From assembly GCA_963711635.1 (NCBI GenBank), contig CAVQEZ010000019.1, positions 202,945 through 266,944 of the forward strand: a stretch of DNA of 64,000 nucleotides. Direction: 5' to 3'. Under the pieces are notes generated by a model that had not been told where the DNA came from, ran no database searches, and worked only from the letters and a program-made list of their open reading frames with translations. The translations under genes were made by a program, and so were the position numbers. This document shows, one piece after another, positions 25,577-36,782 of this stretch; positions within the stretch are counted from its first letter, which is position 1; each line of letters begins with the position of its first letter. This DNA is from CADEED01 sp963711635 (GTDB lineage Bacteria; Pseudomonadota; Gammaproteobacteria; Steroidobacterales; Steroidobacteraceae).

Positions 25577-26653
25577 TCACGGCGCGCCCAGTGCCTCGAG
25601 TTGGGCCGACCGATATGGCGTGGTGTCCGGGAGATCGATGTCGGGCTCGAGGTCGCCGTAGACCAGTTGGCCTTGGGGGGAGCCCAGGAGGTTGTTGGGC
25701 ACGCCGGGTTCGATGGCGCTGACGCGGTGGAGCCGCGCCATCTGGTCCTCGCCCAGGAAGACATCGCGCGCGCCGAGGAGTTCGTCCAGCTGTCCACGGG
25801 TGCGGATGCCATGGATGGGGATCACTCTCGGCTCGCGCTGGCGGAGCCACGCACTCGCAATCTGGCCCGAGGTGCACCCGATCTCGTCGGCAATGACATC
25901 GACGGTCCGGGCGATGGCGAGGTTCCTCTCGGTGAGGCGGTGCTGGTTGCCGGCGGCGCGTCGAGAGTCGTCGAGCGAGTCATCGGCGCGGGTGTACTTG
26001 CCGGTGAGCACGCCCGCGCCAAGAGGTGCCCACGCGGTGACCGAGATCCCGAGCGCATTGGCGGCGGGGAGCTGCTCTCGTTCGGCAGACCGCTCGATGA
26101 GGCTGTATTCGACCTGCAGCGCGACGAAGGGGTTCCATCCGTGGAATGCGGCGAGGGTGTTCGCCTGCGCCGCGAACCAGGCCGGCGAGTCGGAGATCCC
26201 GACGGAGTTGACCTTGCCCGCCCGGATCAGATCGTCGAGGCTGCGCATGATCTCCTCGACAGGGGTCACGTGGTCCCAGGCGTGGACCCACAGCAGGTCG
26301 AGGTAGTCGGTGCGGAGCCTGCGCAGGCTCGCTTCGGCCGACTGACGCAGGTTCTTGCGCGAGTTCCCGGCCGCGTTCGGGTCGCCCGGTCGCATGGCGA
26401 GCGTGTACTTGGTGGCAACGACCCAACGCTCCCGGTCGGCTTCGACAAAGGCGCCGACGATCTCCTCGGACTGGCCTTCGTGGTACTTGTTCGCAGTGTC
26501 GACGAAGTTGCCGCCGGCCTCGGCGAAGCGCTCCAGGATCCGGTGGCTCTCCTTCTCGTCGGCGCCGAACCCCCACGCGTCACCCATGCTCATGGTGCCG
26601 AGGCAGATCTCGGACACTCGCAGGCCGCTCGGCCCGAGAAGCTTGTAGCGCAT
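25577..26653 (-). CDS. Aldo/keto reductase
   Basis: 358 residues, unbroken. NADPH-dependent TIM-barrel reductase of carbonyl compounds. Catalytic tetrad visible: Asp in NFVDTANKYHEGQSE, Tyr in NKY, Lys in VVATKYTL, His in DLLWVHAWD. Start MRYKLLGPSGLRVSEICLGT and the C-terminal cofactor region IPIHGIRTRGQLDELLGA fit the AKR family closely. It stops four bases before the repeat copy A. Physiological substrate unknown. Confidence 0.95.
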   Translation of the reverse strand: MRYKLLGPSGLRVSEICLGTMSMGDAWGFGADEKESHRILERFAEAGGNFVDTANKYHEGQSEEIVGAFVEADRERWVVATKYTLAMRPGDPNAAGNSRKNLRQSAEASLRRLRTDYLDLLWVHAWDHVTPVEEIMRSLDDLIRAGKVNSVGISDSPAWFAAQANTLAAFHGWNPFVALQVEYSLIERSAEREQLPAANALGISVTAWAPLGAGVLTGKYTRADDSLDDSRRAAGNQHRLTERNLAIARTVDVIADEIGCTSGQIASAWLRQREPRVIPIHGIRTRGQLDELLGARDVFLGEDQMARLHRVSAIEPGVPNNLLGSPQGQLVYGDLEPDIDLPDTTPYRSAQLEALGAP

Positions 26654-26665
26654 CGTCCCGCCTCC

Positions 26666-26991
26666 CTAACTCGGCCGCGCCGCGGTCTCGGAGAGACCGC
26701 CGGCCAGCTCTCGGCTGATTTTGAAGTACGCGTTCTCGGCGGCGGCCGCGTCGAAGAAGCGGGTCGGGTTTTTTCACCTTGTGCTGGACGATGACGAGCA
26801 TCGGTGGCGCACAGCGTGCGCGCCGCCTCGCCGATGAGGTCGCCGACGAAGCGCACGTCGGGCGCGTCGAACTCGACATCCCAATGGGGCCCTGCGCCAC
26901 TGCCTTGAGGCGTGATCGTGACAAAGTCGTTCGCGTCACCGAACGCGCCGAGCATCGAGTGCGCGACACCCTTCGCCGCCCCTACATACAT
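26666..26991 (-). CDS. Unrecognised small protein (frameshifted)
   Basis: Starts MYVGAAKGVAHSMLGAFGDA, ten bases inside the end of the SnoaL-like gene. Continues FVTITPQGSGAGPHWDVEFD and GDLIGEAARTL, then, after a base change near 26,800 and an extra A in a run of six A at about 26,771, MLVIVQHKVKNPTRFFDAAA, AYFKISRELAGGLSETAARP and a stop. It may be one protein of about 108 residues or two. I do not recognise the fold; the overlap shows it is translated with the SnoaL-like gene. Confidence 0.45.
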
Positions 26992-27449
26992 ACGTTCGTT
27001 TCCGTTTCGTCAGGGAGCACGCCGAGCTGGCGCATCATGGTTGCGGCGTCCCAGTAGATGATCTCCTCCTCTACGAGCCCGTCGCCGCCGATGCGGAAGA
27101 CCAGACAGTTCTCGACCTCGACTCGCCGGCCTGTGGGTGGAAGGCCGAGGAACTCGCCCTCGTGGGTGCCGGTGAGGGTGCACTGGACGCACATGCGGTC
27201 GTCGGTCGAGAAGAGGTCACGCGCCACTAGATGGACGTCGGGGAAGATCCGGAACCACTCCTGCATCGCCTCTCGGATCGCGTCCCTACCTCTCGCTGTC
27301 TCTCCCGTCGCCACGTTCCGCTGCACCGCGTCTTCGGAGAAATGGGTCGCCACCCTGGCTGCGTCATGGGTGTTCACGCTTCTCTGGTCGAGGTGGGACT
27401 GGAACTGCTCGCGGGTCATGTCGGTGAAGCGGAGCGTCATCTCGGTCAT
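26982..27449 (-). CDS. SnoaL-like/ester-cyclase family protein
   Basis: 155 residues from ATG at 27,449 (MTEMTLRFTDMTREQFQSHL); an in-frame ATG at 27,492 is possible. NTF2-like cone fold: VNTHDAARVATHFSEDAVQR, RGRDAIREAMQEWFRIFPDV, TGTHEGEFLGLPPTGR and WDAATMMRQLGVLP are the usual conserved segments of SnoaL-like ester cyclases. These bind small hydrophobic ligands; many have no proven activity. Confidence 0.85.
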   Translation of the reverse strand: MTEMTLRFTDMTREQFQSHLDQRSVNTHDAARVATHFSEDAVQRNVATGETARGRDAIREAMQEWFRIFPDVHLVARDLFSTDDRMCVQCTLTGTHEGEFLGLPPTGRRVEVENCLVFRIGGDGLVEEEIIYWDAATMMRQLGVLPDETETNVCM

Positions 27450-27552
27450 GGGCTGAGTGTCCACCCTGGCGACCCTCGGTTCATCCGCCATTTGGCGGAT
27501 GTTGCCGTGGGCATGAGCGCGAGGATCGTGGGAGGCTCCGCGTGCTGGAGGG

Positions 27553-30500
27553 GTGATGGCTGAGATCGGGCCAGGGGGAATTGACCGTGCCGGGGTCGCT
27601 CCCTCGTCCTGGATCCAGGCGCGGACGCTCACGTTCCTGCTGACCGACGTGGAGGGTTCGTCGCGCCTGTGGCAGGACGACCCGAGCGCGGCGTCGGTGG
27701 CGTTGGAGCGAAGGCAACGGATCATCTCCGATTCGACGTCGTGTCACGGCGGCATGCTGCCGTTGGAGCAGGGGGAGGGCGATAGCTCCGTGTCGGTGTT
27801 CGCCCGCGGCGTCGGACGCGGCGGATTGCGCTCTCGACATCCAGCAGTTGCTCGCGGCCGAGTCGTGGCCCGCTGGTGCGGAGCTGCGCGTGCGGATCGC
27901 GCTCCACACCGGTGAGGCCGATGTGCGTCCAGACGGCACCTATCGGGGCGCGGTGCTGAACCGGTGCGCCCGATTGCGGTCGATCGGTCACGGTGGGCAG
28001 ACCCTCGTGTCGCAGGCCACCTACGAGGTCTTGGTCGACGGCCTGGCTGATGATGTCGCGGTCCGCGATATGGGTGTGCATCGCCTGCGAGACCTGGCGC
28101 GCCCCGAGCATGTCTGGCAGCTCTGTCACCGTGAACGAACCGACACGTTCCCACCGTTGCGCTCGGTCGAACCGGTCGCCAACAACCTGCCCGTTCCGCT
28201 CACATCGTTCGTGGGGCGGGAAGCCGAGATCGACGCCGTGAGCACGCTCGTGGGGGAGTCTCGGCTGGTGACCCTCACCGGCGCTGGTGGCTGCGGCAAG
28301 ACCCGGCTCGCTGTCGCGGTCGCCGCCGGCGTGGCCGACGAGCACCCCGACGGCGTCTGCTGGGTCGACCTCGCTCCGCTGAGCGACCCGTCGCTCGTAC
28401 CCGCCGCTCTTGCCGGAGTGCTGGGTGTGCCCGAATCACCGATGGAGCCGATCACCGACACCGTGGTCGCCTATCTGTCGAGCCGCCGAGCGCTGGTGGG
28501 GTCTGGACAACTGCGAGCACCTCATCGAGGCCTGCGCCGCGTCTGGCGGCAACCGCTCATCGAGGGCTGTGCGGGCGTGACGGGTGCTGGCCACCAGCCG
28601 GGAGCTGCTCGGCGTCGCGGGTGAGACGCCTGGGCGGTGCCGCCCCTGTCGCTGCCCGCCGACGGATCGTTGGGCGAACGGCCTGCGAGTCGGTGCGGCT
28701 CTTCGTCGACCGGGCCCGCTCGTCCCGACCGAACTTCGCGCTGACCGACGAGAACGCCGCCGACCGTGGCCGAGATCTGCACGCCGCCTCGACGGCATCC
28801 CTCTCGCCATCGAGCTGGCCGCGGCCCGCACCCGAGTGCTGACCGTGCGGCGAGATCGCCGAAGGTCTCGCCGACCGCTTCCACCTTCTGACCGGTGGCG
28901 GCCGCTGCGGCGCTGCCGCGTCAGCGCACCCTCGAAGGCTCGGTCGACTGGAGCCACGACCTCCTCGACGACGACCGAAGCAGGCCGTGTTCCGCCGCTT
29001 GGCCGTGTTCGCCGGCGGCTTCACCCTCGACGAGGCGGAGGCCGTGTGCGCCGGCGACGAGGTCGCTGCTAGCCGCGTGCTCGATCTGCTGAGCGACGCT
29101 GGTGGACCGGTCCCTTGTCCAGCTCGTCGACGACACTGGACGCAGACCCGCTACCGGCTGCTCGAGACGATCCGCGCCTACGCCCGCCACAAGCTCGACC
29201 GAGGCTGGCGAAGCCGCGGAGACGCGGGATCGGCACCTCGACTACTACGTCGCGCTTCGCCGAGCGGGCAGCACGGGACTGCGAGGGGGGCGATCTGCTC
29301 GCCTGGCTGGCCCGGGTCGACGCGGAGATCGACAACCTGCGCGCTGCTCTGGACTGGAGCACCGACTCTGCTGGTCGGGACCGGGGCGTCCGCATGGTCG
29401 CGACTTCTCACGCTGTACCTGTTCGCGCGCAGCGACCTCGCGATCGGACGCGCCCGCCTCGAGGCGACCCTGCGACGGCCCGAGACGCGATGAGGTCGAC
29501 CTGGCTGGCACGCTCGGCGCGCTCTGCATCGTCTGCTACCGCGCCGGCGACATGGTCAAGGCGGCGCGACTACGGCGACGAGGCGGTTGCGATCGGGCGC
29601 CGACTCGGCGATGCGGCCACGCTGGGCCGAGCTCTCCACTGGCGCGGGTGGGCCCGGTTCTGGGGCGATGCCGACCTGCGGGGTGGCGTGGTCCGACTTC
29701 GAGGAAGCGGCAGCCACGCTCGCGCCAGACCGACGATCAGCTGTTCCAGGCACTGAACCTGGCGGTTCTCGCCTGGTCCTACGTCGACACGAGCGAAGCC
29801 ACCGCGCCCGAGCGTTGCTCGACGAAGGCTTGGCGCTCACGCGACGTCGTCAACGTCCCGCACGCCCGCTGCTACTGCCTCCTCGTCCGCGGTACCCTCG
29901 ACATGCTGGAAGGCGGATCGACCCTGCCAACGCTGGCCTCGACGAAGCCCTCGAGCTGGCCAGACGCGATCGGCGACCACTACGCCGAGCTCTTCGCCCG
30001 CGGCTTCCTCGCGTACACGCATCTCTTCGGCGGCCGGTACACGGACAGCCGGGACCTGTGCGAACGCGGGCTGCGGGCCGCACTCGACAATCGCAGCCCC
30101 ATGGGCGAGGCCTTCATGCGAATGGCCCTCGGACATCTCGCGTTCGCGGAAGGCGCGCTCGAAGCCGCCGACGGAGCAGCTCGAAGCCTGCGTTTCAGCT
30201 CTTCGTCCACCTGTGGCAGGGTGCCGCCGCGATGTGTCGCGCCGTCCAGGCGCAGGTTGCCGCGGCACGGTCGCAGCCGGCCGAAGCAGGCCAGCGCGCC
30301 GCGGACGCACTCCGTCTTGCCGAGAAGACCGACACGGTCAATGCGATCGCGTGGGCACTCGTCGCCTGAGGCGTCGCTAGCCCAACTCGAAGGCGACCCC
30401 CACCGCGCCGAGGACCTCCTTCACGAGGCGCTCGAGCTCGCACAGGCCAGACGGGCCATCGTGTTCTTCATGGGCGACTCACTCGAAGATCTCGCGGCGG

Positions 30501-30978
30501 CAGTCGCTGACCAGGAGTCGCTTCGAGGACGCGGCCCGCCTGCTCGGTGCCGCCCAAACTCTGCGCGACGACATCGGCTGCCCTCGCTTCCCGGTGCACG
30601 AGCCATCCCACGAAACGTGCACCGAGGTGGTCCGTGACGGCCTCGGAGCGGATGCGTTCGACGCAGGCGTGGACCGCGGGCGCCAGCGCTCGGCGATCGA
30701 CGACGCGGTCGCCTACGCCCGCCGAGGACGGGGACATCGCAAGCGACCCAACACACGGCTGGGAAAGCCTGACCCCCACCGAGCTCCAAGTGGTCGAGCT
30801 CGTCGCCTCCGGTCTCACCAATCCCCAGATCGGCGAGCGGCTGTTCATCTCCAAGCGCACCGTGCAGACGCACGTCGCGCACGTGTTCACCAAGTTGGGC
30901 GTGTCCACTCGCGCCGCCCTCGCCGCCGACGCCGCCGGGCGAGACCAGTCGAGGCAGGAACCGATTGCTCGCGCATGA
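27553..30978 (+). CDS. Cyclase-domain, ATPase and LuxR-HTH regulator (heavily frameshifted)
   Basis: About 1,100 residues in order: class III nucleotide cyclase-like domain (LTFLLTDVEGSSRLWQDDP, EQGEGDSSVSVF, IALHTGEADVRPDG, TYRGAVLNRCARL); STAND/NB-ARC ATPase with P-loop LTGAGGCGKTRLA and CRLDGIPLAIELAAAR-type sensor; AVFRRLAVFAGGFTLDEAEA; long TPR-like helical region; C-terminal LuxR HTH LTPTELQVVELVASGLTNPQ and QIGERLFISKRTVQTHVAHV. The GEGDS variant in the cyclase domain is common in this group, so cyclase activity is doubtful. At least ten one-base breaks between 27,810 and 30,760. Likely an ATP-dependent transcription activator; signal unknown. Confidence 0.85.
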
Positions 30979-31026
30979 ACGCCGGCAACAACAACTCGTG
31001 TCGTCCGCAGTTAGGGCCAGCAATGG

Positions 31027-31119
31027 GTGGTAACCACAGCCGCCTTCCACGCCCCCAGATGGGACGAGCCCGACCGGTTCGCCGACGAGGTCGGCGCCTT
31101 CACGATCGAGTGCGCCTGA
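31027..31119 (+). pseudogene. Possible C-terminal remnant of an alpha/beta hydrolase
   Basis: A frame of 30 codons reading ...HAPRWDEPDRFADEVGAFTI then ECA-stop, which looks like the last helix of an alpha/beta hydrolase. Nothing upstream belongs to such a gene: the LuxR gene ends 48 bases earlier. Either a remnant of a deleted gene or chance. Confidence 0.35.
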
Positions 31120-31191
31120 AGGTCTCACCGGAGCTGTGGCTGAGAAGCGAGGTCAGGGCGACCACGACGGCATCGACCCGTGGAACGTGAC

Positions 31192-31313
31192 AAGTGAGTG
31201 CGTCAGTCAGTCAGTCAGTGGGCTGCCGACAGAACTCGGATTCCGTTCCCTCTGCAGGGATTCTCGATGCGCCTGCCCAGCGCTTCCCACGCTAGGTCTC
31301 GAGATTTCCCACC
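31192..31313 (+). repeat. Interspersed repeat, copy B (complete, short arm)
   Basis: A short arm of (CAGT)n units at 31,192-31,219 leads into the core GGGCTGCCGACAGAACTCGG and ends CTTCCCACGCTAGGTCTCGA then GATTTCCCACCAC at 31,313. The rest of the gap (30,979-31,391) holds only the hydrolase remnant. The repeat lies between the convergent LuxR regulator and the small exported protein. Confidence 0.82.
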
Positions 31314-31391
31314 ACAGACGGATCCGGACCGATGGCTACGACATCTTCGCGCCGGCGACTGCACGGTTGAGAGGCTCGCTCCCCGGGTCTG

Positions 31392-31616
31392 CTAAGTGAA
31401 GGTCGCGCAGCACGACTCTCCGGTCACGGGATTGATGAGCTGCGGAGCCTGCGGTGGCGGCAGCGGCGCCAGGGTCGTGACGGGCGGTGCGGGCTGAGGC
31501 GTCCGCTCAGCGTCACCGGAGCCGGATCCCGCGAGTAGGAGCACGACGCTCACACTCACGACGATCACGAGTGCAAGTACAGGAGCGAACCAAGAGCTGC
31601 GCAAGATCGTGGGCAT
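31392..31616 (-). CDS. Small single-pass exported protein
   Basis: 74 residues from ATG at 31,616: MPTILRSSWFAPVLALVIVV begins a single N-terminal transmembrane or signal helix, followed by a Pro/Thr-rich extracellular tail that ends NPVTGESCCATFT. The vicinal CC near the end could bind metal or form a disulfide. The divergent large regulator starts 187 bases away. Function unknown. Confidence 0.6.
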   Translation of the reverse strand: MPTILRSSWFAPVLALVIVVSVSVVLLLAGSGSGDAERTPQPAPPVTTLAPLPPPQAPQLINPVTGESCCATFT

Positions 31617-31802
31617 GGCACCTTCCTTCGGTTGGATGCAATGACCCTGAACCACGCCGCCAGAGGTTCTCTTGAGGCTCGCTGGAAAGCGCTTGAGACC
31701 GTCGAAGGATCACCTGGCGTGAGCAGCGAGGAGCACTGGATCTGTGGCGACGCACATACCATCGAGGGCGGCAGGCGCGCCTGCCTCTCGCGAAGGAGGG
31801 TC

Positions 31803-34800
31803 GTGGAGTTCCGGATCCTTGGGCCCTTGGAAGTCGTGTCCGATGCAGGTCTGGTCGACGTCTCGGGAGGCAAGCCTCGAGCGCTGCTCGGTCTCTTGCT
31901 CGTGCACGCCAATCGTGTGGTCTCCCACGATCGGCTCATCGATGATCTCTGGGACGGCGCACCTCCGAAGTCCGCTACTGCGACGTTGCAGACCTATGTG
32001 TCGCAACTGCGTCGATCGCTGCATTTGGAGTCGCTCCACACCCGCAGTCGTGGCTATGTACTCGAAGTGGAGACGGGCGGGCTCGACGCCCTCGCGGTCG
32101 AGCGAACGTTCCAGGAAGTTGCTAGGGCTGTCGGAGCCGCTCCGGACTGGATCGCCGCGGAACTCGACGGAGCACTCTCGCGTTGGCGGGGACCCGCGCT
32201 GGCCGACTTCGAGGATGCGTCGTGGGCGCAGGCCGAGAGAGCTCGGCTCGACGGGTTGCGGCTCTCGGCGATCGAGGATCTCATCGACGCTCGCATGCAA
32301 ATGGGAGAGCACGCCGCGGTCGTCGTAGAGCTCGAGTCGCTTGCCAGGGAGCACCCCATGCGGGAGCGGTTCAGCGCTCAGCTCATGACGGCGCTGTACC
32401 GGTGCGACCGGCAGGCCGACGCGTTGCGGGCATACGCCCGGCTGCGTCGTCACCTCGGAGACGAGCTGGGCATCGATCCGAGCGAGGATCTCGCCCGACT
32501 CGAGCAGGCGATCCTGCGCCAAGAGCCCGACCTTCGCTGGCGTGGCGCGCTCCGGGCTCGCCAGGCCCTGCACTCCGAGGTCCCGAGCGGGACCGTGACC
32601 TTTCTGTTCACGGACATCGTCGACTCGGCTGCCCTCTGGGAGAAGCAGCCCGACGCCATGGAGCGGGCCGTCGCGCGCCAAGAAGAGCTGATCCGATCGT
32701 CAGTCGATGTCCACGGTGGATTCGTGGTCAAGACGACCGGAGACGGCATCATGGCTGCGTTCGCCGATGCGTCGAGCGGCGTCGCCGCGGCAATTGAAGC
32801 GCAACGCTCGCTCGGCGGAGAAACCTTGTCCGTGCCGATCGCAGTTCGAGCGGGTTTGCATACCGGCGAGGCGCACGCCGAAGGGGGTGACTATCGCGGA
32901 CCGACGATCAACCGCGCTGCACGGGTCGCGGGAATCGCGGCATGGCGGCCAGATCCTCGTGTCCGAGACGACCGCCCGTCTTGTCGATGACGGGACCTTT
33001 CGTGATCTCGGCGAGTATCGCCTCCGGGGAGTGCCGTCCATGCGTCTCTTCCAGGTCGTAGCTCCCGAGCTCCCCGGCGAGTTCCCGCCGTTGGCGGCGG
33101 TCGCCGTCGACCTACCGACCATGCTGACGAGTTTCATCGGTCGCCGCAGCGAGATCGACCAAGTGGTCCAGCTCGTCGAAGGCCACCGGCTGGTCACGCT
33201 CACCGGCCCAGGCGGGTGTGGAAAGACACGTCTGGCAATCGAGATCGCCACTGAGCTGAGCGATGGGTTCTCCGACGGCGTCCGATACGCCGACCTCGCC
33301 GCCGTGTCCAACCCGACGCGGGTGGCCGATGCCGTGGCTTCTGCGCTCGGGCTCGCGAACGACCGAATCGAGATCGATGCCACCAATCGCCTTGGCGACT
33401 ATTTCGCAGATCGCGCACTCCTGTGCGTACTGGACAACTGTGAACACGTACTGCAGGCGTGCGCCGCGCTCAGCGAGACCCTCGTACGTCGACTTGGCGC
33501 GAGCCGTGTTCTCGCAACCAGCCGGGAGCCGCTCGGCGTCGTCGGTGAGCAGGTGTACGTCGTGCCGGCCCTCGACACCGATGCAGAAGGAGTGCGGCTC
33601 TTCACAGATCGCGCCTCAGAGGTGCTGTCGACTTTCGCCATCGACGATACGAGGAGAGCAACGATCGCGGAGATTTGCGAGCAGCTCGACGGCATGCCGC
33701 TCGCCATCGAGCTTGCCGCTGTCCGGGTCACGCACCTCTCGCCCGCGCAGATACTCGACCGTCTCGACGACCGCTTGCGCCTGCTCAGTGGATCTCGCCG
33801 TCTCCCGCGACATCAAACCCTGGAAGCGGCCCTGGCCTGGAGCCACGACCTGCTCGACGAGAGGGATCGGACCGTGCTGCGCCGCCTCTCGCTCTTTCCC
33901 GCCAGCTTTTCGCTGGAGGCCGCGGAGGCCGTTGCCGGCACCAACGACGTGGTCGATGCGCTGGGCTCGTTGGTCGAGAAATCGCTCGTGCAGATCACCG
34001 ACGACGACGAGCAATTCCGCTATCGCCTTCTCGAGACGGTCCGCATGTACGCGCAGGCCAAGTTGTCCGAGGCTGGCGAGTGCGACGAATGCCGAGCACG
34101 TCATCGCGTCTGGATTGTCAGCTGGCTCGAGTCCCTACCGCTCGAGGAACGCTGGTTCGGCGATAGCGACCGCCTCACGGTCGAGTACCCGAACCTCCGC
34201 GCGGCCCTCGAATGGTCGGAGGAGCTCGGCGATCATGAGGCTCTGGCCCGTATTGCCGCGGGGATCGATTGGTATCGCAGCGATGACTGGCGCGAGGGAG
34301 CCCGCTGGTGTGGAGTCGCCGCCGAGTCGACGTTCCCTCTTCCCTTGCACCTTCGACTTCAACTTTGCGTCGCCCTTTGGCTGCTGAGCCGAAATGCGTT
34401 CTACGGATCCGCCGACTGGGCCGCTCGCAAGAACTGGGTGGAACGCGCGATCGAGACGTCCGGCGGGCAACCGAGCCCTCCTCTTGCTTTGGCCCTGACA
34501 GCCAGGGGCGCCATCGCCGCCATCGAGCTCGACCAAGCGAAAGAAGAACTGCTCGTTCGGCGAGCGGTCGAATCGGTGGAGGCAGGCGCCGAGATGAGCG
34601 CACGATTTTCGGCGCCATGGCGCATGTACTGCGGCTTGCTGGGAGGCATGACCTACTCGGGACTCGAACGCGGACAATACCGAGACGTGCTCGCCTCCAT
34701 TGACGACGCGGAACCGACCGAGCGCCACTACCTCGGCGGTATCGAAGCCGCGCCCCCGGATGCGCGGTACCAGGGGTTACGGGCAACGCTTTGCGTCTGC

Positions 34801-35285
34801 CTCGCGGTCCACCGCATGGTCAGTGGGGACGCAGACGGCGCGGCCGCGGTCGCCCGCAAGGCGATCGACGCCACGATCTCCTTGCGTCGATTCGCGCCGG
34901 AGCTGCCGATGGCATTGGAGCTCGTCCTGGCGCTCGACACCGAGGACAGCCGCGACGCAGCGCACAGGGAGCTGCTCATCTACGACAAGGCTGCGCGGCG
35001 CGCTGGACTGGAGCCTTGGTCGGGAGACCGTCGTGCTCTATGGCGGGATGCTTGCCGCGCTTCGCGAGGACTGGGAAGAGGCGGCGCGGCTGATGGCCGC
35101 AGGTGAGCAATGCATCGGGAGACCGCCGCTGACGACGGCGTTGCTCTATCAAGCTTTCCGCGACCGAGTCCGAGCCGTACTGAGCCCGCTGCGCGCCCGA
35201 GCATTCCGCGAGGAAGGCCGCCGCGCTCGATCTCGACGCCGCGCGACAGGCAGCGTTGCATTTGACAACGGACCCGGCCGGGTGA
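31803..35285 (+). CDS. SARP-type (BTAD), cyclase-domain and ATPase regulator
   Basis: About 1,160 residues from GTG at 31,803 (VEFRILGPLEVVSDAGLVDV) with GGAGG upstream. Domains in order: OmpR-like winged helix (about 15-95); bacterial transcriptional activator domain (about 100-240); class III cyclase domain with both metal aspartates (FLFTDIVDSAALW, KTTGDGIMAAF) and GLHTGEAHAEGGDYRGPT; STAND ATPase with P-loop LTGPGGCGKTRLA, LLCVLDNCEHV and LDGMPLAIELAAVRV; AALAWSHDLLDERDRTVLRR; TPR-like tail. Breaks near 32,940, 35,020 and 35,205. An AfsR/SARP-like activator whose cyclase domain looks active. Tail ends LHLTTDPAG. Confidence 0.88.
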
Positions 35286-35303
35286 GTTGTCGGCCGTCGG
35301 TTC

Positions 35304-35499
35304 GGTGAGCTGTCGGTCGGTCGGAGTGAGTGGGTGAGTGAGTAGGTAGCGAGTAGTCAGTCAGTTGGTGAGTGAGTAAGTGTGAGTGAGTGAGTGAGTG
35401 AGTGAGTGGGTTACCGACGGAACTCGGTTGGCGTTGCGGTAGAACGCACCGTGGGGCTCTCAAAGGGAATTTCCCACGCTAACCCGCGAGATTTCCCAT
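35304..35499 (+). repeat. Interspersed repeat, copy C (complete, longest arm)
   Basis: The arm at about 35,304-35,406 is a tetranucleotide array ending in six perfect GTGA/GAGT units. The core at 35,407-35,499 has GGGTTACCGACGGAACTCGG, then GGCGTTGCG, and ends ATTTCCCACGCTAACCCGCG and AGATTTCCCAT. It lies between convergent genes (regulator and metallo-beta-lactamase-fold protein). The bases from 35,500 to 35,630 hold nothing I can name. Confidence 0.85.
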
Positions 35500-35630
35500 C
35501 CAACTTCGGCACGGCATCTCGTCCGCGTCGTTCGTCCGGCGATACGACGACCGTGGTGCTCGCGCGATCATGCAGGTGCCGCGTTTCCGCAGCGCACATG
35601 TTCGTCAAGGTCCGAGCGTCCATCCGCGCC

Positions 35631-36604
35631 TCAGAACGAGTAACGGCTCCCGACGGCCGAAGGTACGACGATCGGCTCCCCGAACGCGTTCAACAAGGCG
35701 TGCACGGCGCGGAAGCCGGTGCCAGTGTGCCGGCACGATCTGCTGCGGCTCGAACGATCGGAGCCCCGCGACCGTCTCGGGGATGATGCGCTCGAGGCTC
35801 CCGACGAGGTGCAGCCCTCCGAAGACACAGAAGATGGGCACCTCAGGAAATCTCGACCACGCGTGGAGGAGCACGTTCACGATCCCCGCATGTGAGCAGG
35901 CACTGAAGACCACGAGACCCCGTTCCCGCACCTCGACCGCCAGGTAGCGCTCGTCCATGAGCAGTGGATCGGGCTCCCACGGCTGAGACGGGTCTTGGCG
36001 GGCGACGTGGTCCATGCGTCCCTTCTCGAACGGCGTGACCCGCGGGATCTCGCCGCTCAGGTAGAAGCACCCGTCGAGCAGGATCCGTTCGTCACCGTCG
36101 TTCACGAGCTCCGCGCCACGACGAGCGAGATCGGCGGGAGACGGACCTGCTCGAACAGCGCGACCCGTCCGTCGCCGAGACGCGCGCCCCGTTGGACAAA
36201 CATCTCCGGGTTGACGTGGCACGGTACGGATCGGGTTCCACGAGTGATCTCGTCGAGCATCGCCGTGAGCACGCCCATGTGGTCCCAGTGCCCGTGGCTG
36301 ATCGCGATCTCTTCGACGTCGTCGAGGCGGACGCCGAGGTTCTTGCAGTTGCGCAGCAGGATGGGACCCTCGACGCCAGCGTCGAAGAGGAGCTGTGTCG
36401 CACCGCGTCGGCCTGCACCTCCAGCATCAGCGACAGACCGAGCTGGGCGCAGCAGAGAGTCGATCCGGAGAGCTCGTGCGCACCTGCGGCGATGACATTC
36501 TCGAACTCGTGCGCCACGTGTTCGGGCGTGCTCGAGTAGCTGTCGGTCAGGTTGTCGGTGAGCACATCGACGGTGAGCGTGTCGACCGACCGAAGTGAAG
36601 TCAT
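35631..36604 (-). CDS. MBL-fold metallo-hydrolase, dihydropterin-related group (frameshifted)
   Basis: About 320 residues joined from three frames: start MTSLRSVDTLTVDVLTDNLT, HELSGSTLCCAQLGLSLMLE, FDAGVEGPILLRNCKNLGV, then the zinc motif EEIAISHGHWDHMGVLTAML (HxHxDH), ERGLVVFSACSHAGIVNVLL with a further metal His, and PAHCTGFRAVHALLNAFGEP. The layout matches the MBL group annotated as 7,8-dihydropterin-6-yl-methyl-4-(beta-D-ribofuranosyl)aminobenzene 5'-phosphate synthase-like; that activity is not shown for this branch. Breaks near 36,400, 36,130 and 35,720. Confidence 0.82.
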
Positions 36605-36782
36605 GGCCGAGACACTAGAGACCCAGCGTCTGGTGTCGGTTGCCAGTCAGTCGAGGGCGTGAGGGCGCCCCGGCGGGGTACCCGGTTCGGGCTGCGGGCT
36701 CGCGACACTTCGCGGCGGAGGGTAGGCACCACCGGACCCGGCGTACAGGCAACCTGGCCCGTGCGACCGGTCGTATGGCTCA

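Noticed and set aside
27553..30978. Pseudogene call for the LuxR-type regulator
   Set aside because: All domains and the C-terminal HTH are intact once frames are joined, and the breaks have the same pattern as in essential genes.
35304..35406. CRISPR array suggested by short repeated units (GTGAGTGA)
   Set aside because: The units are contiguous tetranucleotides without spacers, and there are no cas genes.
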